Assembly: GCF_000470655.1 (NCBI RefSeq)
Contig: NC_021921.1
Span: 186,001 to 250,000 of the forward strand
Length of the DNA: 64,000 nt
Source of the DNA: Halorhabdus tiamatea SARL4B
GTDB taxonomy: Archaea > Halobacteriota > Halobacteria > Halobacteriales > Haloarculaceae
Direction of reading: 5' to 3'
Position 1 is the first letter of the stretch, and every line of letters begins with the position of its first letter. Positions 7,149-15,119 of this stretch are shown here, one piece after another. A program made the translations under genes and the position numbers. Under the pieces are notes generated by a model that was not told where the DNA came from, ran no database searches, and saw only the letters and a list, made by a program, of their open reading frames with translations.

Positions 7149-9833
7149 ATGAGTACGGAACACCAGACTGACGACGAGCCGACCGACGAATCGACAGCCG
7201 AGCCGTCTCTCGAGGGAACGTACGACCCCCGAGAGACCGAACCCAGATGGCAGGACTACTGGGTCGAGAACGACGTCTTCGCCTACGAGGAGAGCGAGAC
7301 GCCCGACGCCGACACGCGCTTCACCATCGACACGCCGCCACCGACCGTCTCGGGCAGCCTCCACATGGGCCACCTCTATCAGTTCACGCTCCAGGACTTC
7401 GTCGCCCGATTCCGGCGGATGACCGACGACACCGTCTACTTCCCCTTCGGCTACGACGACAACGGCATCGCCTCCGAGCGACTCACCGAGCGCGAACTCG
7501 GCATCCGCCACAGCAACTTCGAGCGCCGCGAGTTCCAGGAGAAGACTCGCGACGTCTGTGCCGACTACGAGGCCGCCTTCACCAGCGACGTCCAGTCGCT
7601 CGCAATCTCCGTCGACTGGGATAACACGTACAAGACGATCGAACCCCGCGTCCAGCGCATCTCTCAGTTGTCCTTCCTGGATCTCTACGAGCAGGGCAAG
7701 GAGTACCGACAGCGCGCGCCGACGATCTGGTGTCCCGACTGTGAGACGGCCATCTCACAGGTCGAACAGGAGGACACGGACAAGCACACGAAATTCAACG
7801 ACATCGAGTTCCCGCTGGTCGAAGACGGAAACGGCGAGGCCGGTGACGACGAGTCGTTGACCATTTCGACGACTCGCCCGGAACTCCTGCCCGCCTGCGT
7901 CTCGATCTTCATCCACCCAGAGGACGACGAGAACGCCCATCTCGTCGGCGGGACCGCCGAAGTCCCGATCTTCGGCCAGGAAGTTCCGATCATCGAGGAC
8001 GACCGTGTCGACTTAGAGACCGGCAGCGGCGTGGTGATGTCGTGTACGTTCGGCGACCAGACCGACATCGAGTGGTACCAGGCCTACGATCTCCCGCTGC
8101 GGATCGCCATCGACGAGTCCGGCACGATGACCGAGAAGGCCGGCGACTACGAGGGGCTCAGCACACAGGAGGCCCGCAAGGAGATCATCGATGACCTCGA
8201 CGATGCTGGGTATCTCCTCGAGAGTCGCGACCACCACCACACGGTGCAGGTCCACGAGCGGTGTGAGACCGAAGTCGAGTATCTCGTGACCGAACAGTGG
8301 TACGTCGACATCCTCGACTCCACTGACGAATACCTTGACGCCGGCCGGGAGATGGACTGGTACCCCGAGAAGATGTTCACCCGATACAAACACTGGATCG
8401 AAGGCCTCGAGTGGGACTGGTGTATCTCCCGCCAACGGGACTCGGGGATCCCGTTCCCGGTGTGGTACTGCGAGGACTGTGGCGAACCCGTCTTCGCCGA
8501 CCGCGAGGACGTGCCGGTCGACCCCCTCAGCGACGACCCGCCCGTCGAGACCTGTCCGGAGTGTGGCGGTTCGGACTTCGAGCCGGAAAGTGACGTCTTC
8601 GACACCTGGGCGACCTCCTCGCTGACGCCCCTGATCAACGCCGGCTGGGACTGGGATGCGGACGCGGAAGCGTTCGAATTCGCGAACCCGGAACTCTATC
8701 CGATGAACCTCCGGCCCCAGGGTCACGACATCATCTCCTTCTGGCTGTTCCATACGATCGTCAAGACCTACGAGCACACCGGCGAGGTCCCCTTCGAGAC
8801 GGTGATGGTCAACGGGATGGTCCTCGACGAGAACCGCGAGGCGATGTCGAAATCGAAGGGCAACGTCGTCAGCCCGGAGGCAGTCCTCGAGGATTTCCCC
8901 GTCGACGCCACCCGGTACTGGGCTGCCGGGACGTCGATCGGCGACGACTTCCCGTTCAAGGAGAACGACCTCGAAGCCGGCGAGCGCCTGCTCCAGAAGC
9001 TCTGGAACGCCTCGAAACTCGTCGATCAGCTCGCACCCGAAAGCGACTACGACGAGCCCGACGACCTCGCCGCGATCGACGAGTGGCTGCTGGCGAAACT
9101 CGACGGCGTCGTCGAGAGTCTGACCGAGAAACTCGACGCCTACGAGTTCTCGAAGGCCCGCAACGAGCTCCGGACGTTCTTCTGGTCGACGTTCTGTGAT
9201 GACTACCTCGAGATCGCGAAACAGCGCGACGACGAGTCGGCCGCCTACACGCTCGTGACCGCCCATCGAACCTTCCTCAAGCTGTTCGCCCCGTTCCTGC
9301 CACACGTCGTCGAGGAGATCTGGCAGGCGAAATACGCCAAAGCGGACGGAGCAACGTCGATCCACGTGACCGACTGGCCCGAGGTTCGCGGCTACGACGC
9401 CGACCTGGCCGCCGGCGAGACGGCGATGGCGACCATCGCCGCGCTGCGTGGCTACAAGACGACCCACGACATGGCGCTCAACGCGGATCTCGACCGGGTC
9501 GAGGTCTACGGCGACGTCACTGGCTTCGAGTCGGCGATCCAGCAGGCGATGCACGTCGAGACACTCGACGTCGTCGAGGACGACCCCGAGATCAGCACCG
9601 AGATCGTCGACATCGATCTCGATTACGCCACCGTCGGCCCGAAGTACGGCGACGAGGTCGGCGACATCGAAGGGGCTCTCGCGACTGGCGAGTACGAACT
9701 CGACGGCGACGTCCTCCACGCCGGCGACGTGACTCTCGAAGCCGACGAGTTCGAGGTGCGTGAAGAACACACCTACGCCGGCGAGGGCGAACTCGTCGAG
9801 ACCGACGACGTGGCGATCGTCGTCCAGGCCTGA
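7149..9833 (+). CDS. valS: Valyl-tRNA synthetase
   Basis: 894 residues, class Ia aminoacyl-tRNA synthetase that charges tRNA-Val. The HIGH-type motif is SGSLHMGH (res. 68-75) and the KMSKS-type motif is AMSKSKGN (about res. 565), with Ala in the first position. The editing CP1 domain lies between, including TISTTRPELL. Two Cys-X2-Cys zinc-ribbon pairs are visible, WCPDC near residue 197 and WYCEDC...CPEC near 440-475. The C-terminal anticodon-binding helices and an acidic tail complete the protein. An acidic N-terminal extension of about 25 residues is typical for halophiles. tRNA-Val(CAC) is encoded 32 kb away in this window. Confidence 0.97.
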   Translation: MSTEHQTDDEPTDESTAEPSLEGTYDPRETEPRWQDYWVENDVFAYEESETPDADTRFTIDTPPPTVSGSLHMGHLYQFTLQDFVARFRRMTDDTVYFPFGYDDNGIASERLTERELGIRHSNFERREFQEKTRDVCADYEAAFTSDVQSLAISVDWDNTYKTIEPRVQRISQLSFLDLYEQGKEYRQRAPTIWCPDCETAISQVEQEDTDKHTKFNDIEFPLVEDGNGEAGDDESLTISTTRPELLPACVSIFIHPEDDENAHLVGGTAEVPIFGQEVPIIEDDRVDLETGSGVVMSCTFGDQTDIEWYQAYDLPLRIAIDESGTMTEKAGDYEGLSTQEARKEIIDDLDDAGYLLESRDHHHTVQVHERCETEVEYLVTEQWYVDILDSTDEYLDAGREMDWYPEKMFTRYKHWIEGLEWDWCISRQRDSGIPFPVWYCEDCGEPVFADREDVPVDPLSDDPPVETCPECGGSDFEPESDVFDTWATSSLTPLINAGWDWDADAEAFEFANPELYPMNLRPQGHDIISFWLFHTIVKTYEHTGEVPFETVMVNGMVLDENREAMSKSKGNVVSPEAVLEDFPVDATRYWAAGTSIGDDFPFKENDLEAGERLLQKLWNASKLVDQLAPESDYDEPDDLAAIDEWLLAKLDGVVESLTEKLDAYEFSKARNELRTFFWSTFCDDYLEIAKQRDDESAAYTLVTAHRTFLKLFAPFLPHVVEEIWQAKYAKADGATSIHVTDWPEVRGYDADLAAGETAMATIAALRGYKTTHDMALNADLDRVEVYGDVTGFESAIQQAMHVETLDVVEDDPEISTEIVDIDLDYATVGPKYGDEVGDIEGALATGEYELDGDVLHAGDVTLEADEFEVREEHTYAGEGELVETDDVAIVVQA

Positions 9834-10049
9834 AGCCGTCGTCCGAGCGTCTCTTTCGGGAACAAATATCAACGAGTTGTCGCTGACGTTTATATCCCAA
9901 ACCCGGACGAGTGCCCGCTGTCGGCGGCTGCATCGGCCAGCCGGTTCAGCCACCGAGAGGAAAGCGATGTACATCGACCGGGCCATCACCGTGTGTGGAA
10001 GACAGAATCGACGGACGCAACAATCACAGCTGCGACGGGGACTCGGCGG
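9834..10049 (+). promoter_or_regulatory. Leader region of the TrkA-C pair, with TATA element and short upstream ORF
   Basis: A clear TTTATAT element at 9889-9895 is followed by no start codon at the usual 30-nt distance, so the transcript appears to carry a 5' leader of about 130 nt before the ATG at 10050. Within the leader a 28-codon ORF (9967-10053) ends in a TGA that overlaps that ATG (ATGA). It could couple translation to the main gene. An in-frame GTG at 9993 is an alternative, longer start. Confidence 0.4.
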
Positions 10050-11477
10050 ATGAGGCCACCGCTCGGAATGCTCCTGGGCGCGGGGTTCGGACTCGTCGCC
10101 GGGACGACAGCCGCCGGCGCGACCGGCGTCGTCGGGTTCCTCGATAGCTATTATCGCGAGCGGCAACGTTCAGCCGCTGTCGTCCTCGCCGTAGGGCTGT
10201 TGGTCGCCGGTGGTCTCGGGCTCTCTGCTGGCGTGTTCACGACGGGTATCACACTTCCAGGGTTCGATAGCCGACTGTCTCGTTTCCCGCTACAACTCGC
10301 AACGCTCATCGGTGAGAACGCTCTCTTTCTGGGGGCGTTCGGCAGTGTCACTGCGTTGCTCGGCTGGTACGGACACGGTCTGGGCAGCCGGATCGCCGGC
10401 GACGTTCCGGCGGCCGATCCAACCAGGTCCCATCGTGGGCGAGCGCTGTCCCCGGCGACAGTTGCATCAGCGGACGAGGACGGCCGCGTTTCGATCGACG
10501 TGACCTGCGAGCTGGCGGGCGCGAAGTGCGGGCCGGCACTCCCGACAGCGACGTTGGATGCGATCGAATCTCGCTCGTGGCGGTTCCCGGTCGACTTGCC
10601 GGTCGATACACTCGAGACCCGGCTCGCGGCCCGAATCAGCACGGCGTTCGGTCTCGACGTCGAACGCGTCTCTATCGACCAACAGGGGCGGGCGAGTGTC
10701 GCCGTCAAGCTTTCTACATCGTCGGTCCCAACACAGCTACCCGACGGAAAACGGGCGGTCACCGTCGAGACGACTATCCCTGCAGGACTGGCACCTGACG
10801 ACCGCGTTACGCTCGCGGTCGAGGAGGAATCTGTCGACGCCACCGTCCTGGCAGTCGCTCCAGTCCGGAACGAAGATCAGTCCCACCGTGGCCGGCGGAC
10901 GGACGGTGTCGAATCGCGATCCCGACGGCAGGTCGAATCAGTCACACCCGAAGCGATACCGCCGGATCGAACGACTGCGGGCGGAAACTGTGATGTCACC
11001 GTCGCCGTCGAAGCCGAGGCTGTCAGCACTGTCCTGACCGCAGACCCAGTCACGCTCCTCGTGCGACCGTCCGGCGGGAACCACGCTCGTGGCGCGCTCA
11101 GACAGCTACGGCGAGGTGGCATGGTCCTTCGCCGCGTGAGGGTAGACGAGGGGAATCACGACTGTTTGGTCGAACACGCCGAGGACCTCACCGTTCTTGG
11201 CGTCCGCCCACCCGAGACGTCGGACGACGACACGAACGCCTGGCAGTTTCGCTCACTCGAGAGCGCGAGCGGGAGTCGACACGATCCGCCTTCCCGAACG
11301 GATACTGACTCCGAGTCCGCAGTCGATCCTAGAGACGATCAGGGTACGGATTTCACACTCGCCGGGACCGACCGTTCCCTTCCGCCCGGGACGGAGCTGT
11401 TCGTGATCGGTCCGGACCGGCTCCTGGACCGGCTGCTCGATCCGGAGCTTCAATCGACCCCATCGGAGGCGCTATGA
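10050..11477 (+). CDS. Membrane protein with TrkA-C-like domains (first of copy-A pair)
   Basis: 475 residues. About three to four transmembrane helices occupy residues 1-110. A domain follows (about 165-250) with WRFPVDLPVDTLETRLAARI and VSIDQQGRASVA, which aligns by eye with the first gene of the copy-B pair at 58496-59725. The C-terminal SLPPGTELFVIG motif is the last strand of an RCK-C/TrkA-C domain, which binds ligands that gate or regulate K+ and other ion transport. A Ser/Thr/Asp-rich low-complexity stretch lies between. The gene overlaps the next by 4 bp (ATGA), so the products probably work as a pair. Transported ion and ligand are unknown. Confidence 0.7.
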   Translation: MRPPLGMLLGAGFGLVAGTTAAGATGVVGFLDSYYRERQRSAAVVLAVGLLVAGGLGLSAGVFTTGITLPGFDSRLSRFPLQLATLIGENALFLGAFGSVTALLGWYGHGLGSRIAGDVPAADPTRSHRGRALSPATVASADEDGRVSIDVTCELAGAKCGPALPTATLDAIESRSWRFPVDLPVDTLETRLAARISTAFGLDVERVSIDQQGRASVAVKLSTSSVPTQLPDGKRAVTVETTIPAGLAPDDRVTLAVEEESVDATVLAVAPVRNEDQSHRGRRTDGVESRSRRQVESVTPEAIPPDRTTAGGNCDVTVAVEAEAVSTVLTADPVTLLVRPSGGNHARGALRQLRRGGMVLRRVRVDEGNHDCLVEHAEDLTVLGVRPPETSDDDTNAWQFRSLESASGSRHDPPSRTDTDSESAVDPRDDQGTDFTLAGTDRSLPPGTELFVIGPDRLLDRLLDPELQSTPSEAL

Positions 11478-12676
11478 CGGGGCTCTCGCTTTCCCCTGGC
11501 GTCGCTGTCGCGACCGCGATCAGTCAACTCTCATCGGTTGTACCACCCGGAACGCGGTCGGCCACGGTGAGTCTCGTCGGACTCGTCGTGCTTTCGACGC
11601 TTACGGCAGCGTTCGCGGCCGTCTGCTACCGTCGCGAGACCACACGCCCGATTCCAACTGGCGCTGCCGTCCTCACCGGTCTCGTGTCGATCTCCCTCTG
11701 GATCGGCGGTCGGATCGTCAGTGAGCACACCGTCGTCGCCGATCTGTCGCTCGTCCTCGATGCGACGGGCTACTTCCTCATTGGATCGTTCGGCGCAGGT
11801 GCGGTCGGTGCCTTCGGCGGCCGGCGACTCGGGGACGCTATCGCGTGTGTCTTCGCGGACATCCAGCCGGCCGAACACCCACGGGAAATCGCGGACGTAC
11901 GGCGATCAGCACGCCAGGCGAGGCGCGTGCAGCTCCCGGAGACGATCCTGGACCGGTCAGGGAGCGACCCGGTCGATCGGGAGCTGAAACGTGAACTCGC
12001 AGGGAGTACCTGGTCGTTGCCACGGACGCTCTCGCCCGAGGCAGTCACGGCCCGCGTGAAATCTCGCTTCGAACGCGATTACGGGATCGATCGTGTCGAG
12101 ATCGAGATGGACGGACCGCACATCCTCAGGCGGCTGGCGATCGGCTACGAGCCGTCCGGACTCAGTGCGTCGCTCCCGCCCCGGACGGTCGGCGTCGCGG
12201 TCGAGAGCCAACGCACCAGTGGCGCGAACGTGGGCGACCCAGTCGACGTCTGGACTGCCGAAGACGACCGAGTCGCGTTCGCCGGGAGGGCGACGGTCGA
12301 ACGAGCGAGTACCAACACGACGACGCTCGTCCTGCCGGCGGCGCGGTCCACCGCACTCGTCGGGACCAGCCCAGACGGTCTGACGACGATACCGGCCGCC
12401 CCAGACGACGGGGCCGACTTTCGGTCGGTCCTGAGAGCGAGTGATCACGCGATCTCAGTGCTTACCGTCGAAGCGAACGGTCCTCTGGAAGGGGAGTTCG
12501 TCGGCTGGTTGGCCGTCACCGTTCTCGTGATCGTCCGTGACGAGGGGGTAATTTCGCTCCCAGCCGAAACGGAGACACTCCGGAGCGGTGACGACGTGTA
12601 CGTCTTCGGCGGCCCGAGCGCGTTCGAAGCACTCGCCAGGTTCGAGCGTGCGCGACGGTCTGACGCACCCGCCTGA
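11474..12676 (+). CDS. Membrane protein with TrkA-C-like domain (second of copy-A pair)
   Basis: 400 residues. Three predicted membrane helices (about 30-55, 62-80, 95-120) precede a cytoplasmic domain. Its WSLPRTLSPEAVTARVKSRF and DRVEIEMDG segments match the second gene of the copy-B pair (56898-58499) at VFPRGLTVQELRDRLTRRLR and VDIEIDDDG. The SLPPRTVGVAVES and LRSGDDVYVFGGP segments also correspond, the latter being the TrkA-C-like end. Translation is coupled to the previous gene through a 4-bp overlap. Its position immediately before the ParA-RecA fusion gene, which has its own promoter, places it at the edge of the pilus locus. Confidence 0.7.
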   Translation: MTGLSLSPGVAVATAISQLSSVVPPGTRSATVSLVGLVVLSTLTAAFAAVCYRRETTRPIPTGAAVLTGLVSISLWIGGRIVSEHTVVADLSLVLDATGYFLIGSFGAGAVGAFGGRRLGDAIACVFADIQPAEHPREIADVRRSARQARRVQLPETILDRSGSDPVDRELKRELAGSTWSLPRTLSPEAVTARVKSRFERDYGIDRVEIEMDGPHILRRLAIGYEPSGLSASLPPRTVGVAVESQRTSGANVGDPVDVWTAEDDRVAFAGRATVERASTNTTTLVLPAARSTALVGTSPDGLTTIPAAPDDGADFRSVLRASDHAISVLTVEANGPLEGEFVGWLAVTVLVIVRDEGVISLPAETETLRSGDDVYVFGGPSAFEALARFERARRSDAPA

Positions 12677-12687
12677 GACGGCGGATG

Positions 12688-12695
12688 TTTATAAA
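12688..12695 (+). promoter_or_regulatory. TATA element, ParA-RecA fusion gene
   Basis: TTTATAAA begins 31 nt before the ATG at 12719, a strong match to a haloarchaeal promoter for a leaderless transcript and support for that start over the GTG at 12704. Confidence 0.6.
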
Positions 12696-12718
12696 TCGAG
12701 GCGGTGCCAACGGGTCAC

Positions 12719-14002
12719 ATGCTCGCAGTCGCAGGAACGAAGGGGGGCTGTGGAAAGACGACGGTGGCGATCGGCATCGCCGAGGCGTTCGCCCGGGCGG
12801 ACGTCCCCTCCGTCGTCGTGGACGCCGACCGACAGTTACCGAACCTCCACGTCATCGGTGACGTCGATCGTGACCCGACGAGCGGTCGAGTCCCGGACGC
12901 CGAAGATCCATCGACAGTTGCGGTCGAGAGTCCCCGAGAACCGACCGCCAGGCTGCTTCCCGCACCACTGCCAGACGAGGACGTCTCCGTCGACGCGGTG
13001 CTCGCTCGCCTCGCTGAGAGTTCGAGACAGACGATCGTCGATTGTCCATCGGGGGCCGGCCCGGACGCCGTCGACCCGCTCTCGGCGGCCGATAGAGCGA
13101 TCGTCGTCACGACGACGTCATCCCATAGCATCGAAGCCGCCACCGCGACGGTCGACATGGCGTCTCACCTCGACGTCCCCGTCGCCGGCCTGGTTGTGAA
13201 CCAGTCCGAACGCGTCCCGCCGTCGCTGGTCGAGGCCACTGACCGACCGGTCCTGGGGACGATCCCCGACCGAGCGTCGCCACTCACACATCCAGATACC
13301 TGTGACGCTTACGACCACATCGCCGCGGAACTGACCAATCGCTGGCCAGTGACTGATGGAACGACAGTCGCGGCCGACCGCCAGCGAACAGGCCTCGATG
13401 CCCTGGATGCGGGACTCGGCGGGGGCATCCCACACGGGAGCGTCGTCGCGGTGATCGCCGAACCGTCGAGTCAAGCCGAGCAGTTTCTCTACGCGCTGAC
13501 GGATGCTCGGGGAACGCTCTATCTCACGGTCGAACGATCGCCGTCGCTCGTCCGTGACTCGATCGAGTCGGCCGCCGTACCCACCGGGGATCCGACGATC
13601 CGCCGGCTCGATCCCGATGAGATCTATACCGAAGCGACTGGCTTTCTCGAGACGATACCCGACGGAGCAAACCTCGTCATCGACCCGATCGACGCCTTCG
13701 AACGGACTGATCGCGAGCAATATCGGCGCTTCATGAACGGGCTTCTCGAACACGTGCGCGAGACTGAGTCAGTCGCGTTCGTCCACTGTCTCGATAGCGA
13801 GGAGCCACCGTCCCTCAGACCCCTGACAGTCCATTTTTCGGATCTCGTCTTCGAGTTTGAGGCATCGATGAGTGTCGCCGGAATGGCCCAGTGTGTCACC
13901 GTCCCGAAGGTCCGAGGGGAGCCGGTTCCTGCAGCGACGATCGAACTCGATCTGATCGACGAGTCAGTCATCCCGAGTCGGTTGCCCTCCCACAGTGACT
14001 GA
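12719..14002 (+). CDS. ParA/MinD-like ATPase fused to a degenerate RecA/KaiC-like domain
   Basis: 427 residues. Residues 1-210 form a ParA/MinD NTPase with the deviant Walker A KGGCGKTT (8-15), the switch I VVVDADRQLPN, the Walker B IVDCPSGAG and the adenine-proximal VVNQSERVPPS. From about residue 220 a RecA-fold domain begins with GLDALDAGLGGGIPHGSVV, as in KaiC/Rad55 proteins. Its P-loop reads AEPSSQAEQF and lacks the catalytic Lys and Thr, so it probably does not hydrolyse ATP. I recall this as the haloarchaeal DUF7125 type. ParA-like ATPases position surface machines, and neighbours encode a pilus. A role in placing or timing pilus assembly is inference. Confidence 0.75.
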   Translation: MLAVAGTKGGCGKTTVAIGIAEAFARADVPSVVVDADRQLPNLHVIGDVDRDPTSGRVPDAEDPSTVAVESPREPTARLLPAPLPDEDVSVDAVLARLAESSRQTIVDCPSGAGPDAVDPLSAADRAIVVTTTSSHSIEAATATVDMASHLDVPVAGLVVNQSERVPPSLVEATDRPVLGTIPDRASPLTHPDTCDAYDHIAAELTNRWPVTDGTTVAADRQRTGLDALDAGLGGGIPHGSVVAVIAEPSSQAEQFLYALTDARGTLYLTVERSPSLVRDSIESAAVPTGDPTIRRLDPDEIYTEATGFLETIPDGANLVIDPIDAFERTDREQYRRFMNGLLEHVRETESVAFVHCLDSEEPPSLRPLTVHFSDLVFEFEASMSVAGMAQCVTVPKVRGEPVPAATIELDLIDESVIPSRLPSHSD

Positions 14003-14031
14003 CCAGCGGGCGAGGCCACGATTCCAAACCG

Positions 14032-14727
14032 TCACCGAACGCGTCGGCGCTCTATCTGAGAGCGACAGTCCCGAAGCCGGTCCGCGAGATCTTCGAATCG
14101 TTCGGCGGAGTCCTCGTCGGGCAACGCATCGCGAACGGGTACCCAGTCTTCCTGTGCCTGCTGAATCGCCACGCGTTCGGGGATGTACGTCACGGGTGCG
14201 TTGAACCGTGTTTCGATCTCCGTCCGGACGCGCTCGTACGTGGTGCGATCTGTTTTGTTGAGGACGACCGCCCCGACCGGTGTATCGAGTGTCACTGCGA
14301 GCTCTCGCGTCCGATCGGCGTTTTCGAGTGCCGCTTCGTCAGTGTTGGTCACGAGCACCACGACATCCGCGCTCGCAATCTCCGTGCCGACGTCGCGTGC
14401 GAGTCCGACCGGGCAGTCGACGACAACTGGACCGGACGTCCGATCGAGTCTCTCGAGCACTGTTTCGAACGTCCGGAGGTCGGCCGCCCGCGCTCCGTGA
14501 ATCGTTCTGCCGCAGGGGAGTAACTCCATATTCCAGAACTGCTCGATAGCATCCAGTGGCTCGACGCGTCCCGCGAGCACGTCGTGTAAGTCCGGGCCGG
14601 TCCCACGAGGGAGATCGGCACTCGAGAGATCGCCGTCGACGACGACCGCCTCGAGTTCCCGTGCCAGATTGAGGGCGACCGTCGACTTCCCGACGCCACC
14701 TTTCCCGCCCGCGACTGCCACGATCAT
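14032..14727 (-). CDS. MinD/ParA-family ATPase of the pilus locus
   Basis: 231 residues with the full deviant Walker A motif GGKGGVGKST (res. 6-15), switch I VVVDGDLSSADLP, Walker B VVVDCPVGLA and the VVLNKTDRT nucleotide-specificity strand. This is a functional-looking positioning ATPase of the MinD/ParA group. The start at 14727 overlaps the stop of the preceding gene (ATGA), giving translational coupling, and replaces a longer reading with 12 extra residues. It is the last gene of the leftward arm (pilin-like, adhesin, small protein, MinD) and converges on the ParA-RecA fusion gene. Localising the adhesin or pilus machine is a reasonable but unproven role. Confidence 0.85.
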   Translation of the reverse strand: MIVAVAGGKGGVGKSTVALNLARELEAVVVDGDLSSADLPRGTGPDLHDVLAGRVEPLDAIEQFWNMELLPCGRTIHGARAADLRTFETVLERLDRTSGPVVVDCPVGLARDVGTEIASADVVVLVTNTDEAALENADRTRELAVTLDTPVGAVVLNKTDRTTYERVRTEIETRFNAPVTYIPERVAIQQAQEDWVPVRDALPDEDSAERFEDLADRLRDCRSQIERRRVR

Positions 14728-15110
14728 CGCCGATCTGCCAGAAGTGCTCTTGGCGGTCGCCACCCGTCGAGGTCACGGAGGACTGCGCTGGTGTCCCTCC
14801 GGTCTGCGGACGTAACCCGCCGCACGTCGACGACGGTCAACGGTTGGTCGATCGGCTCCGCCGGGCTGGCGTAGCCCAGGCCGCGGCGTTCCCCGGGCTG
14901 AACGGTCCCCTCCCAGTAGTCTCCGTCCCACTCCGGCGTTTCGATTCCCGCCCGCCTGGGCGGCCACGGCGGACCCTCGAGTCGATTTTCGAGCCGGACG
15001 GCCTGGCTCGTCCCGCGCGTGTTCGTGACGGTGGCCTGGACGAACGTCACTCCGCCTTCGACGATCGTTTCCGTGTCCAATTCGACCATGTGTGATTGGA
15101 AATTCCCCAT
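14724..15110 (-). CDS. Small haloarchaeal protein coupled to MinD (DUF7857-like)
   Basis: 128 residues with no signal peptide and no membrane helix. It has a compact beta-rich pattern: TIVEGGVTFVQATVTN, RLENRLEGPPWPPRRAG and GERRGLGYASP. It resembles, from memory, the DUF7857 family, which occurs beside MinD genes in haloarchaea. The beta-sandwich look (immunoglobulin-like, with VTNTRG) could fit a protein-binding module. It sits 9 bp after the adhesin stop and overlaps the MinD start by 4 bp. A second in-frame ATG at 15089 is an alternative start. Function unknown. Confidence 0.65.
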   Translation of the reverse strand: MGNFQSHMVELDTETIVEGGVTFVQATVTNTRGTSQAVRLENRLEGPPWPPRRAGIETPEWDGDYWEGTVQPGERRGLGYASPAEPIDQPLTVVDVRRVTSADRRDTSAVLRDLDGWRPPRALLADRR

Positions 15111-15119
15111 TGATGCATG

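Noticed and set aside
8013-10166. 717-codon open frame on the minus strand opposite valS
   Set aside because: It is the complement of a GC-rich coding gene, runs past the valS stop, has low-information composition and no motifs, and valS is certain on the other strand.
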